DNA of 64,000 nt from Ocypus olens (lineage: Eukaryota; Arthropoda; Insecta; Coleoptera; Staphylinidae). Location: contig OU343051.1 of assembly GCA_910593695.2 (NCBI GenBank), positions 31,639,931 to 31,703,930 of the forward strand. Reading direction: 5' to 3'. Positions 10,353-25,670 of the stretch are shown here, piece by piece. How positions within the stretch are numbered: the first letter of the stretch is position 1; every line of letters starts with the position of its first letter. The position numbers and the translations under genes were made by a program. The notes under the pieces were generated by a model. That model searched no databases. It saw only the letters and a list, made by a program, of their open reading frames with translations, and was not told where the DNA came from.

Positions 10353-12073
10353 GTGAGACTTACAGAAACTGAGACAAGCAAAATTTCTTTTGGTGTAAAT
10401 CGTTCGGACAACTGCTGGAAAACGCCGAAAAACGATTAAATTTCATTTTTCTTCAAAAATTTATTTTTGTTTTTTATCGAGTCCAGAATCACATTCTGAA
10501 CACTATTTTGTTATAAAAATTATTTGTGAGACTTACAGAAACTGAGACAGGAAAAATTTCTATTGATGTAAATCGTTCGGACAACTGCTGGAAACGCCGA
10601 AAAACGATTAAATTTCATTTTTCTTCAAAAATTTATTTTCGTTTTTTTTGAGTCCACAATCACATTCTGAACACTATTTTGTTATAAAAATTATTTGTGA
10701 GACTTACAGAAACTGAGACAAGAAAAATTTCTTTTGACGTAAATCGTTCGGACAACTGCTGGAAACGCCGAAAAACGATTAAATTTCATTTTTCTTCAAA
10801 AATTTATTTTCGTTTTTTTATCGAGTCCAGAATCACATTCTGAACACTATTTTGTTATAAAAATTATTTGTGAGACTTACAGAAACTGAGACAAGAAAAA
10901 TTTCTTTTGATGTAAATCGTTCGGACAACTGCTGGAAACGCCGAAAAACGATTAAATTTAATTTTTCTTCAAAAATTTATTTTCGTTTTTTTTTGAGTCC
11001 AGAATCACATTCTGAACACTATTTTGTTATAAAAATTATTTGTGAGACCTACAGAAACTGAGACAAGAAAAATTTCTTTTGACGTAAATCGTTCGGACAA
11101 CTGCTGGAAACGCCGAAAACGATTAAATTTCATTTTTCTTCAAAAATTTATTTTCGTTTTTTATCGAGTCCAGAATCACATTCTGAACACTATTTTGTTA
11201 TAAAAATTATTTGTGAGACTTACAGAAACTGAGACAAGAAAAATTTCTTTTGATGTAAATCGTTCGGACAACTGCTGGAAACGCCGAAAAACGATTAAAT
11301 TTAATTTTTCTTCAAAAATTTATTTTCGTTTTTTTTTTTAGTCCAGAATCACATTCTGAACACTATTTTGTTATAAAAATTATTTGTGAGACTTACAGAA
11401 ACTGAGACAAGCAAAATTTCTTTTGGTGTAAATCGTTCGGACAACTGCTGGAAACGCCGAAAAACGATTAAATTTCATTTTTCTTCAAAAATTTATTTTT
11501 GTTTTTTATCGAGTCCAGAATCACATTCTGAACACTATTTTGTTATAAAAATTATTTGTGAGACTTACAGAAACTGAGACAGGAAAAATTTCTTTTGATG
11601 TAAATCGTTCGGACAACTGCTGGAAACGCCGAAAAACGATTAAATTTAATTTTTCTTCAAAAATTTATTTTCGTTTTTTTTCGAGTCCAGAATCACATTC
11701 TGAACACTATTTTGTTATGAAAATTATTTGTAAGACTTACAGAAACTGAGACAAGCAAAATTTCTTTTGATGTAAATCGTTCGGACAACTGCTGGAAACG
11801 CCGAAAAACGATTAAATTTAATTTTTCTTCAAAAATTTATTTTCGTTTTATTTTGAGTCCAGAATCACATTCTGAACACTATTTTGTTATAAAAATTATT
11901 TGTGAGACTTACAGAAACTGAGACAAGCAAAATTTCTTTTGGTGTAAATCGTTCGGACAACTGCTGGAAACGCCGAAAAACGATTAAATTTCATTTTTCT
12001 TCAAAAATTTATTTTTGTTTTTTATCGAGTCCAGAATCACATTCTGAACACTATTTTGTTATAAAAATTATTT
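10353..12073 (+). repeat. 10-monomer block, matched at 15342-17064
   Basis: The offset is 4989 at the start and 4991 at the end, through one-base changes in A runs (near 10420, 11117, 15760 and 16107). Shared rare markers are ccacaatc near 10653 and 15643, gacgtaaat near 10738 and 15725, gagacctac near 11044 and 16034, and a long T run ending in tttagtcc near 11338 and 16328. A monomer with gttatgaaaa at 11558 is not shared with 16549 but is shared with 18268. Confidence 0.8.
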
Positions 12074-12417
12074 GTGAGACTTACAGAAACTGAGACAGGA
12101 AAAATTTCTTTTGATGTAAATCGTTCGGACAACTGCTGGAAACGCCGAAAAACGATTAAATTTAATTTTTCTTCAAAAATTTATTTTCGTTTTTTTTCGA
12201 GTCCAGAATCACATTCTGAACACTATTTTGTTATAAAAATTATTTGTGAGACTTACAGAAACTGAGACAAGCAAAATTTCTTTTGATGTAAATCGTTCGG
12301 ACAACTGCTGGAAACGCCGAAAAACGATTAAATTTAATTTTTCTTCAAAAATTTATTTTCGTTTTATTTTGAGTCCAGAATCACATTCTGAACACTATTT
12401 TGTTATAAAAATTATTT
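11386..12417 (+). repeat. 6-monomer block, matched at 18096-19127
   Basis: The order C, D, E, C, D, E recurs at a constant offset of 6710 bp (39x172 plus 2). The private marker gttatgaaaattatttgtaag near 11716-11732 returns near 18426-18442, tying these two copies together. This block overlaps the one at 10353-12073, whose partner lacks the marker; the overlapping pairings show repeated exchange and not one duplication. Confidence 0.78.
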
Positions 12418-15400
12418 GTGAGACTTACAGAAACTGAGACAGGAAAAATTTCTTTTGATGTAAATCGTTCGGACAACTGCTGGAAACCCCGAAAAACGAT
12501 TAAATTTAATTTTTCTTCAAAAATTTATTTTCGTTTTTTTTCGAGTCCAGAATCACATTCTGAACACTATTTTGTTATAAAAATTATTTGTGAGACTTAC
12601 AGAAACTGAGACAAGAAAAATTTCTTTTGATGTAAATCGTTCGGACAACTGCTGGAAACGCCGAAAAACGATTAAATTTAATTTTTCGTCAAAAATTTAT
12701 TTCCGTTTTTTTTTGAGTCCAGAATCACATTCTGAACACTATTTTGTTATAAAAATTATTTGTGAGACTTACAGAAACTGAGACAAGCAAAATTTCTTTT
12801 GGTGTAAATCGTACGGACAACTGCTGGAAACGCCGATAAACGATTAAATTTCATTTTTCTTCAAAAATTTATTTTTGTTTTTTATCGAGTCCAGAATCAC
12901 ATTCTGAACACTATTTTGTTATAAAAATTATTTGTGAGACTTACAGAAACTGAGACAAGCAAAATTTCTTTTGGTGTAAATCGTACGGACAACTGCTGGA
13001 AACGCCGATAAACGATTAAATTTCATTTTTCTTCAAAAATTTATTTTTGTTTTTTATCGAGTCCAGAATCACATTCTGAACACTATTTTGTTATAAAAAT
13101 TATTTGTGAGACTTACAGAAACTGAGACAAGCAAAATTTCTTTTGGTGTAAATCGTTCGGACAACTGCTGGAAACTACGAAAAACGATTAAATTTCATTT
13201 TTCTTCAAAAATTTATTTTCGTTTTTTATCGAGTCCAGAATCACATTCTGAACACTATTTTGTTATAAAAATTATTTGTGAGACTTACAGAAACTGAGAC
13301 AAGAAAAATTTCTTTTGATGTAAATCGTTCGGACAACTGCTGGAAACGCCGAAAAACGATTAAATTTAATTTTTCTTCAAAAATTTATTTTCGTTTTTTT
13401 TTGAGTCCAGAATCACATTCTGAACACTATTTTGTTATAAAAATTATTTGTGAGACTTACAGAAACTGAGACAAGCAAAATTTCTTTTGATGTAAATCGT
13501 TCGGACAACTGCTGGAAACGCCGAAAAACGATTAAATTTAATTTTTCTTCAAAAATTTATTTTCGTTTTATTTTGAGTCCAGAATCACATTCTGAACACT
13601 ATTTTGTTATAAAAATTATTTGTGAGACTTACAGAAACTGAGACAGGAAAAATTTATTTTGATGTAAATCGTTCGGACAACTGCTGGAAACCCCGAAAAA
13701 CGATTAAATTTAATTTTTCTTCAAAAATTTATTTTCGTTTTTTTTCGAGTCCAGAATCACATTCTGAACACTATTTTGTTATAAAAATTATTTGTGAGAC
13801 TTACAGAAACTGAGACAAGAAAAATTTCTTTTGATGTAAATCGTTCGGACAACTGCTGGAAACGCCGAAAAACGATTAAATTTAATTTTTCATCAAAAAT
13901 TTATTTTCGTTTTTTTTTGAGTCCAGAATCACATTCTGAACACTATTTTGTTATAAAAATTATTTGTGAGACTTACAGAAACTGAGACAAGCAAAATTTC
14001 TTTTGGTGTAAATCGTACGGACAACTGCTGGAAACGCCGAAAAACGATTAAATTTCATTTTTCTTCAAAAATTTATTTTTGTTTTTTATCGAGTCCAGAA
14101 TCACATTCTGAACACTATTTTGTTATAAAAATTATTTGTGAGACTTACAGAAACTGAGACAAGCAAAATTTCTTTTGGTGTAAATCGTTCGGACAACTGC
14201 TGGAAACTACGAAAAACGATTAAATTTCATTTTTCTTCAAAAATTTATTTTCGTTTTTTATCGAGTCCAGAATCACATTCTGAACACTATTTTGTTATAA
14301 AAATTATTTGTGAGACTTACAGAAACTGAGACAAGAAAAATTTCTTTTGATGTAAATCGTTCGGACAACTGCTGGAAACGCCGAAAAACGATTAAATTTA
14401 ATTTTTCTTCAAAAATTTATTTTCGTTTTTTTTTGAGTCCAGAATCACATTCTGAACACTATTTTGTTATAAAAATTATTTGTGAGACTTACAGAAACTG
14501 AGACAAGCAAAATTTCTTTTGGTGTAAATCGTTCGGACAACTGCTGGAAACGCCGAAAAACGATTAAATTTCATTTTTCTTCAAAAATTTATTTTTGTTT
14601 TTTATCGAGTCCAGAATCACATTCTGAACACTATTTTGTTATAAAAATTATTTGTGAGACTTACAGAAACTGAGACAGGAAAAATTTCTTTTGATGTAAA
14701 TCGTTCGGACAACTGCTGGAAACGCCGAAAAACGATTAAATTTAATTTTTCTTCAAAAATTTATTTTCGTTTTTTTTCGAGTCCAGAATCACATTCTGAA
14801 CACTATTTTGTTATAAAAATTATTTGTGAGACTTACAGAAACTGAGACAAGCAAAATTTCTTTTGATGTAAATCGTTCGGACAACTGCTGGAAACGCCGA
14901 AAAACGATTAAATTTAATTTTTCGTCAAAAATTTATTTTCGTTTTTTTTTGAGTCCAGAATCACATTCTGAACACTATTTTGTTATAAAAATTATTTGTG
15001 AGACTTACAGAAACTGAGACAAGCAAAATTTCTTTTGGTGTAAATCGTACGGACAACTGCTGGAAACGCCGAAAAACGATTAAATTTCATTTTTCTTCAA
15101 AAATTTATTTTTGTTTTTTATCGAGTCCAGAATCACATTCTGAACACTATTTTGTTATAAAAATTATTTGTGAGACTTACAGAAACTGAGACAAGCAAAA
15201 TTTCTTTTGGTGTAAATCGTTCGGACAACTGCTGGAAACTACGAAAAACGATTAAATTTCATTTTTCTTCAAAAATTTATTTTTGTTTTTTATCGAGTCC
15301 AGAATCACATTCTGAACACTATTTTGTTATAAAAATTATTTGTGAGACTTACAGAAACTGAGACAAGCAAAATTTCTTTTGGTGTAAATCGTTCGGACAA

Positions 15401-18400
15401 CTGCTGGAAACGCCGAAAAACGATTAAATTTCATTTTTCTTCAAAAATTTATTTTTGTTTTTTATCGAGTCCAGAATCACATTCTGAACACTATTTTGTT
15501 ATAAAAATTATTTGTGAGACTTACAGAAACTGAGACAGGAAAAATTTCTTTTGATGTAAATCGTTCGGACAACTGCTGGAAACGCCGAAAAACGATTAAA
15601 TTTCATTTTTCTTCAAAAATTTATTTTCGTTTTTTTTGAGTCCACAATCACATTCTGAACACTATTTTGTTATAAAAATTATTTGTGAGACTTACAGAAA
15701 CTGAGACAAGAAAAATTTCTTTTGACGTAAATCGTTCGGACAACTGCTGGAAACGCCGAAAAAACGATTAAATTTCATTTTTCTTCAAAAATTTATTTTC
15801 GTTTTTTTATCGAGTCCAGAATCACATTCTGAACACTATTTTGTTATAAAAATTATTTGTGAGACTTACAGAAACTGAGACAAGAAAAATTTCTTTTGAT
15901 GTAAATCGTTCGGACAACTGCTGGAAACGCCGAAAAACGATTAAATTTAATTTTTCTTCAAAAATTTATTTTCGTTTTTTTTTGAGTCCAGAATCACATT
16001 CTGAACACTATTTTGTTATAAAAATTATTTGTGAGACCTACAGAAACTGAGACAAGAAAAATTTCTTTTGACGTAAATCGTTCGGACAACTGCTGGAAAC
16101 GCCGAAAAAACGATTAAATTTCATTTTTCTTCAAAAATTTATTTTCGTTTTTTATCGAGTCCAGAATCACATTCTGAACACTATTTTGTTATAAAAATTA
16201 TTTGTGAGACTTACAGAAACTGAGACAAGAAAAATTTCTTTTGATGTAAATCGTTCGGACAACTGCTGGAAACGCCGAAAAACGATTAAATTTAATTTTT
16301 CTTCAAAAATTTATTTTCGTTTTTTTTTTTAGTCCAGAATCACATTCTGAACACTATTTTGTTATAAAAATTATTTGTGAGACTTACAGAAACTGAGACA
16401 AGCAAAATTTCTTTTGGTGTAAATCGTTCGGACAACTGCTGGAAACGCCGAAAAACGATTAAATTTCATTTTTCTTCAAAAATTTATTTTTGTTTTTTAT
16501 CGAGTCCAGAATCACATTCTGAACACTATTTTGTTATAAAAATTATTTGTGAGACTTACAGAAACTGAGACAGGAAAAATTTCTTTTGATGTAAATCGTT
16601 CGGACAACTGCTGGAAACGCCGAAAAACGATTAAATTTAATTTTTCTTCAAAAATTTATTTTCGTTTTTTTTCGAGTCCAGAATCACATTCTGAACACTA
16701 TTTTGTTATAAAAATTATTTGTAAGACTTACAGAAACTGAGACAAGCAAAATTTCTTTTGATGTAAATCGTTCGGACAACTGCTGGAAACGCCGAAAAAC
16801 GATTAAATTTAATTTTTCTTCAAAAATTTATTTTCGTTTTATTTTGAGTCCAGAATCACATTCTGAACACTATTTTGTTATAAAAATTATTTGTGAGACT
16901 TACAGAAACTGAGACAAGCAAAATTTCTTTTGGTGTAAATCGTTCGGACAACTGCTGGAAACGCCGAAAAACGATTAAATTTCATTTTTCTTCAAAAATT
17001 TATTTTTGTTTTTTATCGAGTCCAGAATCACATTCTGAACACTATTTTGTTATAAAAATTATTTGTGAGACTTACAGAAACTGAGACAAGAAAAATTTCT
17101 TTTGATGTAAATCGTTCGGACAACTGCTGGAAACGCCGAAAAACGATTAAATTTCATTTTTCTTCAAAAATTTATTTTCGTTTTTTATCGAGTCCAGAAT
17201 CACATTCTGAACACTATTTTGTTATAAAAATTATTTGTGAGACTTACAGAAACTGAGACAAGAAAAATTTCTTTTGATGTAAATCGTTCGGACAACTGCT
17301 GGAAACGCCGAAAAACGATTAAATTTAATTTTTCTTCAAAAATTTATTTTCGTTTTTTTTTGAGTCCAGAATCACATTCTGAACACTATTTTGTTATAAA
17401 AATTATTTGTGAGACTTACAGAAACTGAGACAAGCAAAATTTCTTTTGGTGTAAATCGTTCGGACAACTGCTGGAAACGCCGAAAAACGATTAAATTTAA
17501 TTTTTCTTCAAAAATTTATTTTCGTTTTTTATCGAGTCCAGAATCACATTCTGAACACTATTTTGTTATAAAAATTATTTGTGAGACTTACAGAAACTGA
17601 GACAGGAAAAATTTCTTTTGGTGTATATCGTTCGGACAACTGCTGGAAACGCCGAAAAACGATTAAATTTCATTTTTCTTCAAAAATTTATTTTCGTTTT
17701 TTTTGAGTCCACAATCACATTCTGAACACTATTTTGTTATAAAAATTATTTGTGAGACTTACAGAAACTGAGACAAGAAAAATTTCTTTTGACGTAAATC
17801 GTTCGGACAACTGCTGGAAACGCCGAAAAACGATTAAATTTCATTTTTCTTCAAAAATTTATTTTCGTTTTTTATCGAGTCCAGAATCACATTCTGAACA
17901 CTATTTTGTTATAAAAATTATTTGTGAGACTTACAGAAACTGAGACAAGAAAAATTTCTTTTGATGTAAATCGTTCGGACAACTGCTGGAAACGCCGAAA
18001 AACGATTAAATTTAATTTTTCTTCAAAAATTTATTTTCGTTTTTTTTTGAGTCCAGAATCACATTCTGAACACTATTTTGTTATAAAAATTATTTGTGAG
18101 ACTTACAGAAACTGAGACAAGCAAAATTTCTTTTGGTGTAAATCGTTCGGACAACTGCTGGAAACGCCGAAAAACGATTAAATTTCATTTTTCTTCAAAA
18201 ATTTATTTTTGTTTTTTATCGAGTCCAGAATCACATTCTGAACACTATTTTGTTATAAAAATTATTTGTGAGACTTACAGAAACTGAGACAGGAAAAATT
18301 TCTTTTGATGTAAATCGTTCGGACAACTGCTGGAAACGCCGAAAAACGATTAAATTTAATTTTTCTTCAAAAATTTATTTTCGTTTTTTTTCGAGTCCAG

Positions 18401-20505
18401 AATCACATTCTGAACACTATTTTGTTATGAAAATTATTTGTAAGACTTACAGAAACTGAGACAAGCAAAATTTCTTTTGATGTAAATCGTTCGGACAACT
18501 GCTGGAAACGCCGAAAAACGATTAAATTTAATTTTTCTTCAAAAATTTATTTTCGTTTTATTTTGAGTCCAGAATCACATTCTGAACACTATTTTGTTAT
18601 AAAAATTATTTGTGAGACTTACAGAAACTGAGACAAGCAAAATTTCTTTTGGTGTAAATCGTTCGGACAACTGCTGGAAACGCCGAAAAACGATTAAATT
18701 TCATTTTTCTTCAAAAATTTATTTTTGTTTTTTATCGAGTCCAGAATCACATTCTGAACACTATTTTGTTATAAAAATTATTTGTGAGACTTACAGAAAC
18801 TGAGACAGGAAAAATTTCTTTTGATGTAAATCGTTCGGACAACTGCTGGAAACGCCGAAAAACGATTAAATTTAATTTTTCTTCAAAAATTTATTTTCGT
18901 TTTTTTTCGAGTCCAGAATCACATTCTGAACACTACTTTGTTATAAAAATTATTTGTGAGACTTACAGAAACTGAGACAAGCAAAATTTCTTTTGATGTA
19001 AATCGTTCGGACAACTGCTGGAAACGCCGAAAAACGATTAAATTTAATTTTTCTTCAAAAATTTATTTTCGTTTTATTTTGAGTCCAGAATCACATTCTG
19101 AACACTATTTTGTTATAAAAATTATTTGTGAGACTTACAGAAACTGAGACAAGAAAAATTTCTTTTGATGTAAATCGTTCGGACAACTGCTGGAAACGCC
19201 GAAAAACGATTAAATTTAATTTTTCTTAAAAAATTTATTTTCGTTTTTTTTTTGAGTCCAGAATCACATTCTGAACACTATTTTGTTATAAAAATTATTT
19301 GTGAGACTTACAGAAACTGAGACAAGCAAAATTTCTTTTGGTGTAAATCGTTCGGACAACTGCTGGAAACGCCGAAAAACGATTAAATTTCATTTTTCTT
19401 CAAAAATTTATTTTTGTTTTTTATCGAGTCCAGAATCACATTCTGAACACTATTTTGTTATAAAAATTATTTGTGAGACTTACAGAAACTAAGACAGGAA
19501 AAATTTCTTTTGATGTAAATCGTTCGGACAACTGCTGGAAACGCCGAAAAACGATTAAATTTAATTTTTCTTCAAAAATTTATTTTCGTTTTTTTTCGAG
19601 TCCAGAATCACATTCTGAACACTATTTTGTTATAAAAATTATTTGTGAGACTTACAGAAACTGCGACAAGCAACATTTCTTTTGATGTAAATCGTTCGGA
19701 CAACTGCTGGAAACGCCGAAAAACGATTAAATTTAATTTTTCTTCAAAAATTTATTTTCGTTTTATTTTGAGTCCAGAATCACATTCTGAACACTATTTT
19801 GTTATAAAAATTATTTGTGAGACTTACAGAAACTGAGACAAGCAAAATTTCTTTTGGTGTAAATCGTTCGGACAACTGCTGGAAACGCCGAAAAACGATT
19901 AAATTTCATTTTTCTTCAAAAATTTATTTTCGTTTTTTTTCGAGTCCAGAATCACATTCTGAACACTATTTTGTTATAAAAATTTTTTGTGAGACTTACA
20001 GAAACTGAGACAAGCAAAATTTCTTTTGATGTAAATCGTTCGGACAACTGCTGGAAACGCCGAAAAACGATTAAATTTAATTTTTCTTCAAAAATTTATT
20101 TTCGTTTTTTTTTTAATTCCAGAATCACATTCAGAACACTATTTTGTTATAAAAATTATTTGTGAGACTTACAGAAACTGAGACAAGCAAAATTTCTTTT
20201 GGTGTAAATCGTTCGGACAACTGCTGGAAACGCCGAAAAACGATTAAATTTAATTTTTCTTCAAAAATTTATTTTCGTTTTTTATCGAGTCCAGAATCAC
20301 ATTCTGAACACTATTTTGTTATAAAAATTATTTGTGAGACTTACAGAAACTGAGACAGGAAAAATTTCTTTTGGTGTATATCGTTCGGACAACTGCTGGA
20401 AACGCCGAAAAACGATTAAATTTAATTTTTCTTCAAAAATTTATTTTCGTTTTTTTTCGAGTCCAGAATCACATTCTGAACACTATTTTGTTATAAAAAT
20501 TATTT

Positions 20506-22571
20506 GTGAGACTTACAGAAACTGAGACAGGAAAAATTTCTTTTGATGTAAATCGTTCGGACAACTGCTGGAAACGCCGAAAAACGATTAAATTTAATTT
20601 TTCTTCAAAAATTTATTTTCGTTTTTTTTCGAGTCCAGAATCACATTCTGAACACTATTTTGTTATAAAAATTATTTGTGAGACTTACAGAAACTGAGAC
20701 AAGCAAAATTTCTTTTGATGTAAATCGTTCGGACAACTGCTGGAAACGCCGAAAAACGATTAAATTTAATTTTTCTTCAAAAATTTATTTTCGTTTTATT
20801 TTGAGTCCAGAATCACATTCTGAACACTATTTTGTTATAAAAATTATTTGTGAGACTTACAGAAACTGAGACAGGAAAAATTTCTTTTGATGTAAATCGT
20901 TCGGACAACTGCTGGAAACGCCGAAAAACGATTAAATTTAATTTTTCTTCAAAAATTTATTTTCGTTTTTTTTCGAGTCCAGAATCACATTCTGAACACT
21001 ATTTTGTTATAAAAATTATTTGTGAGACTTACAGAAACTGAGACAAGAAAAATTTCTTTTGATGTAAATCGTTCGGACAACTGCTGGAAACGCCGAAAAA
21101 CGATTAAATTTAATTTTTCGTCAAAAATTTATTTTCGTTTTTTTTTGAGTCCAGAATCACATTCTGAACACTATTTTGTTATAAAAATTATTTGTGAGAC
21201 TTACAGAAACTGAGACAAGCAAAATTTCTTTTGGTGTAAATCGTACGGACAACTGCTGGAAACGCCGAAAAACGATTAAATTTCATTTTTCTTCAAAAAT
21301 TTATTTTCGTTTTTTTTTTGAGTCCAGAATCACATTCTGAACACTATTTTGTTATAAAAATTATTTGTGAGACTTACAGAAACTGAGACAAGCAAAATTT
21401 CTTTTGGTGTAAATCGTTCGGACAACTGCTGGAAACGCCGAAAAACGATTAAATTTCATTTTTCTTCAAAAATTTATTTTCGTTTTTTATCGAGTCCAGA
21501 ATCACATTCTGAACACTATTTTGTTATAAAAATTATTTGTGAGACTTACAGAAACTGAGACAGGAAAAATTTCTTTTGATGTAAATCGTTCGGACAACTG
21601 CTGGAAACGCCGAAAAACGATTAAATTTAATTTTTCTTCAAAAATTTATTTTCGTTTTTTTTCGAGTCCAGAATCACATTCTGAACACTATTTTGTTATA
21701 AAAATTATTTGTGAGACTTACAGAAACTGAGACAAGCAAAATTTCTTTTGATGTAAATCGTTCGGACAACTGCTGGAAACGCCGAAAAACGATTAAATTT
21801 AATTTTTCTTCAAAAATTTATTTTCGTTTTATTTTGAGTCCAGAATCACATTCTGAACACTATTTTGTTATAAAAATTATTTGTGAGACTTACAGAAACT
21901 GAGACAGGAAAAATTTCTTTTGATGTAAATCGTTCGGACAACTGCTGGAAACGCCGAAAAACGATTAAATTTAATTTTTCTTCAAAAATTTATTTTCGTT
22001 TTTTTTCGAGTCCGGAATCACATTCTGAACACTATTTTGTTATAAAAATTATTTGTGAGACTTACAGAAACTGAGACAAGAAAAATTTCTTTTGATGTAA
22101 ATCGTTCGGACAACTGCTGGAAACGCCGAAAAACGATTAAATTTAATTTTTCGTCAAAAATTTATTTTCGTTTTTTTTTGAGTCCAGAATCACATTCTGA
22201 ACACTATTTTGTTATAAAAATTATTTGTGAGACTTACAGAAACTGAGACAAGCAAAATTTCTTTTGGTGTAAATCGTACGGACAACTGCTGGAAACGCCG
22301 AAAAACGATTAAATTTCATTTTTCTTCAAAAATTTATTTTCGTTTTTTTTTTTAGTCCAGAATCACATTCTGAACACTATTTTGTTATAAAAATTATTTG
22401 TGAGACTTACAGAAACTGAGACAAGCAAAATTTCTTTTGGTGTAAATCGTTCGGACAACTGCTGGAAACGCCGAAAAACGATTAAATTTCATTTTTCTTC
22501 AAAAATTTATTTTTGTTTTTTATCGAGTCCAGAATCACATTCTGAACACTATTTTGTTATAAAAATTATTT
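20506..22571 (+). repeat. 6-monomer higher-order repeat, two tandem copies (1033 bp each)
   Basis: The order D, E, D, B (ttcgtcaaa), T, C-like runs from 20506 and again from 21539. Most T copies of this family end in a T run before agtcc; the first copy here reads ttttttttgagtcc near 21309 and the second ttttttttttttagtcc near 22332. The offset is 6x172 plus 1. The first four classes in this order also begin at 52102. Confidence 0.78.
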
Positions 22572-25498
22572 GTGAGACTTACAGAAACTGAGACAGGAAA
22601 AATTTCTTTTGATGTAAATCGTTCGGACAACTGCTGGAAACGCCGAAAAACGATTAAATTTAATTTTTCTTCAAAAATTTATTTTCGTTTTTTTTCGAGT
22701 CCAGAATCACATTCTGAACACTATTTTGTTATAAAAATTATTTGTAAGACTTACAGAAACTGAGACAAGCAAAATTTCTTTTGGTGTAAATCGTACGGAC
22801 AACTGCTGGAAACGCCGAAAAACGATTAAATTTCATTTTTCTTCAAAAATTTATTTTCGTTTTTTTTTTTAGTCCAGAATCACATTCTGAACACTATTTT
22901 GTTATAAAAATTATTTGTGAGACTTACAGAAACTGAGACAAGCAAAATTTCTTTTGGTGTAAATCGTACGGACAACTGCTGGAAACGCCGAAAAACGATT
23001 AAATTTCATTTTTCTTCAAAAATTTATTTTCGTTTTTTTTTTTAGTCCAGAAACACATTCTGAACACTATTTTGTTATAAAAATTATTTGTGAGACTTAC
23101 AGAAACTGAGACAAGAAAAATTTCTTTTGATGTAAATCGTTCGGACAACTGCTGGAAACGCCGAAAAACGATTAAATTTAATTTTTCGTCAAAAATTTAT
23201 TTTCGTTTTTTTTTGAGTCCAGAATCACATTCTGAACACTATTTTGTTATAAAAATTATTTGTGAGACTTACAGAAACTGAGACAGGAAAAATTTCTTTT
23301 GATGTAAATCGTTCGGACAACTGCTGGAAACGCCGAAAAACGATTAAATTTAATTTTTCTTCAAAAATTTATTTTCGTTTTTTTTCGAGTCCAGAATCAC
23401 ATTCTGAACACTATTTTGTTATAAAAATTATTTGTGAGACTTACAGAAACTGAGACAAGAAAAATTTCTTTTGATGTAAATCGTTCGGACAACTGCTGGA
23501 AACGCCGAAAAACGATTAAATTTAATTTTTCGTCAAAAATTTATTTTCGTTTTTTTTTCGAGTCCAGAATCACATTCTGAACACTATTTTGTTATAAAAA
23601 TTATTTGTGAGACTTACAGAAACTGAGACAAGCAAAATTTCTTTTGGTGTAAATCGTACGGACAACTGCTGGAAACGCCGAAAAACGATTAAATTTCATT
23701 TTTCTTCAAAAATTTATTTTTGTTTTTTATCGAGTCCAGAATCACATTCTGAACACTATTTTGTTATAAAAATTATTTGTGAGACTTACAGAAACTGAGA
23801 CAAGCAAAATTTCTTTTGGTGTAAATCGTTCGGACAACTGCTGGAAACTACGAAAAACGATTAAATTTCATTTTTCTTCAAAAATTTATTTTCGTTTTTT
23901 ATCGAGTCCAGAATCACATTCTGAACACTATTTTGTTATAAAAATTATTTGTGAGACTTACAGAAACTGAGACAAGAAAAATTTCTTTTGATGTAAATCG
24001 TTCGGACAACTGCTGGAAACGCCGAAAAACGATTAAATTTAATTTTTCTTCAAAAATTTATTTTCGTTTTTTTTTGAGTCCAGAATCACATTCTGAACAC
24101 TATTTTGTTATAAAAATTATTTGTGAGACTTACAGAAACTGAGACAAGCAAAATTTCTTTTGGTGTAAATCGTTCGGACAACTGCTGGAAACGCCGAAAA
24201 ACGATTAAATTTCATTTTTCTTCAAAAATTTATTTTTGTTTTTTATCGAGTCCAGAATCACATTCTGAACACTATTTTGTTATAAAAATTATTTGTGAGA
24301 CTTACAGAAACTGAGACAGGAAAAATTTCTTTTGATGTAAATCGTTCGGACAACTGCTGGAAACGCCGAAAAACGATTAAATTTAATTTTTCTTCAAAAA
24401 TTTATTTTCGTTTTTTTTTCGAGTCCAGAATCACATTCTGAACACTATTTTGTTATAAAAATTATTTGTGAGACTTACAGAAACTGAGACAAGCAAAATT
24501 TCTTTTGATGTAAATCGTTCGGACAACTGCTGGAAACGCCGAAAAACGATTAAATTTAATTTTTCTTCAAAAATTTATTTTCGTTTTATTTTGAGTCCAG
24601 AATCACATTCTGAACACTATTTTGTTATAAAAATTATTTGTGAGACTTACAGAAACTGAGACAGGAAAAATTTCTTTTGATGTAAATCGTTCGGACAACT
24701 GCTGGAAACCCCGAAAAACGATTAAATTTAATTTTTCTTCAAAAATTTATTTTCGTTTTTTTTCGAGTCCAGAATCACATTCTGAACACTATTTTGTTAT
24801 AAAAATTATTTGTGAGACTTACAGAAACTGAGACAAGAAAAAATTCTTTTGATGTAAATCGTTCGGACAACTGCTGGAAACGCCGAAAAACGATTAAATT
24901 TAATTTTTCGTCAAAAATTTATTTTCGTTTTTTTTTGAGTCCAGAATCACATTCTGAACACTATTTTGTTATAAAAATTATTTGTGAGACTTACAGAAAC
25001 TGAGACAAGAAAAATTTCTTTTGATGTAAATCGTTCGGACAACTGCTGGAAACGCCGAAAAACGATTAAATTTCATTTTTCTTCAAAAATTTATTTTTGT
25101 TTTTTATCGAGTCCAGAATCACATTCTGAACACTATTTTGGTTTAAAAATTATTTGTGAGACTTACAGAAACTGAGACAAAAAAATTTCTTTTGATGTAA
25201 ATCGTTCGGACAACTGCTGGAAACGCCGAAAAACGATTAAATTTCATTTTTCTTCAAAAATTTATTTTTGTTTTTTATCGAGTCCAGAATCACATTCTGA
25301 ACACTATTTTGTTATAAAAATTATTTGTGAGACTTACAGAAACTGAGACAGGAAAAATTTCTTTTGATGTAAATCGTTCGGACAACTGCTGGAAACCCCG
25401 AAAAACGATTAAATTTAATTTTTCTTCAAAAATTTATTTTCGTTTTTTTTCGAGTCCAGAATCACATTCTGAACACTATTTTGTTATAAAAATTATTT
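21883..25498 (+). repeat. 21-monomer block, copy 1 of 3
   Basis: This starts D, B, T, C, D with gtaagac, T, T, B, D, B, T, L, B, C, D, E, P and then continues with a copy reading aagaaaaaattc, two A/C hybrids and a P. It matches 25671-29286 at offsets of 3787-3788 (22 monomers plus 3-4 bases), so one extra monomer lies between the copies. Private to copy 1 are tccggaatc near 22013, gaaacacattc near 23050 and ttggtttaaaaa near 25139. The next-to-last copy is 171 bp because the A run near 25180 is one base shorter. Confidence 0.85.
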
Positions 25499-25670
25499 GT
25501 GAGACTTACAGAAACTGAGACAAGAAAAAATTCTTTTGATGTAAATCGTTCGGACAACTGCTGGAAACGCCGAAAAACGATTAAATTTAATTTTTCGTCA
25601 AAAATTTATTTTCGTTTTTTTTTGAGTCCAGAATCACATTCTGAACACTATTTTGTTATAAAAATTATTT

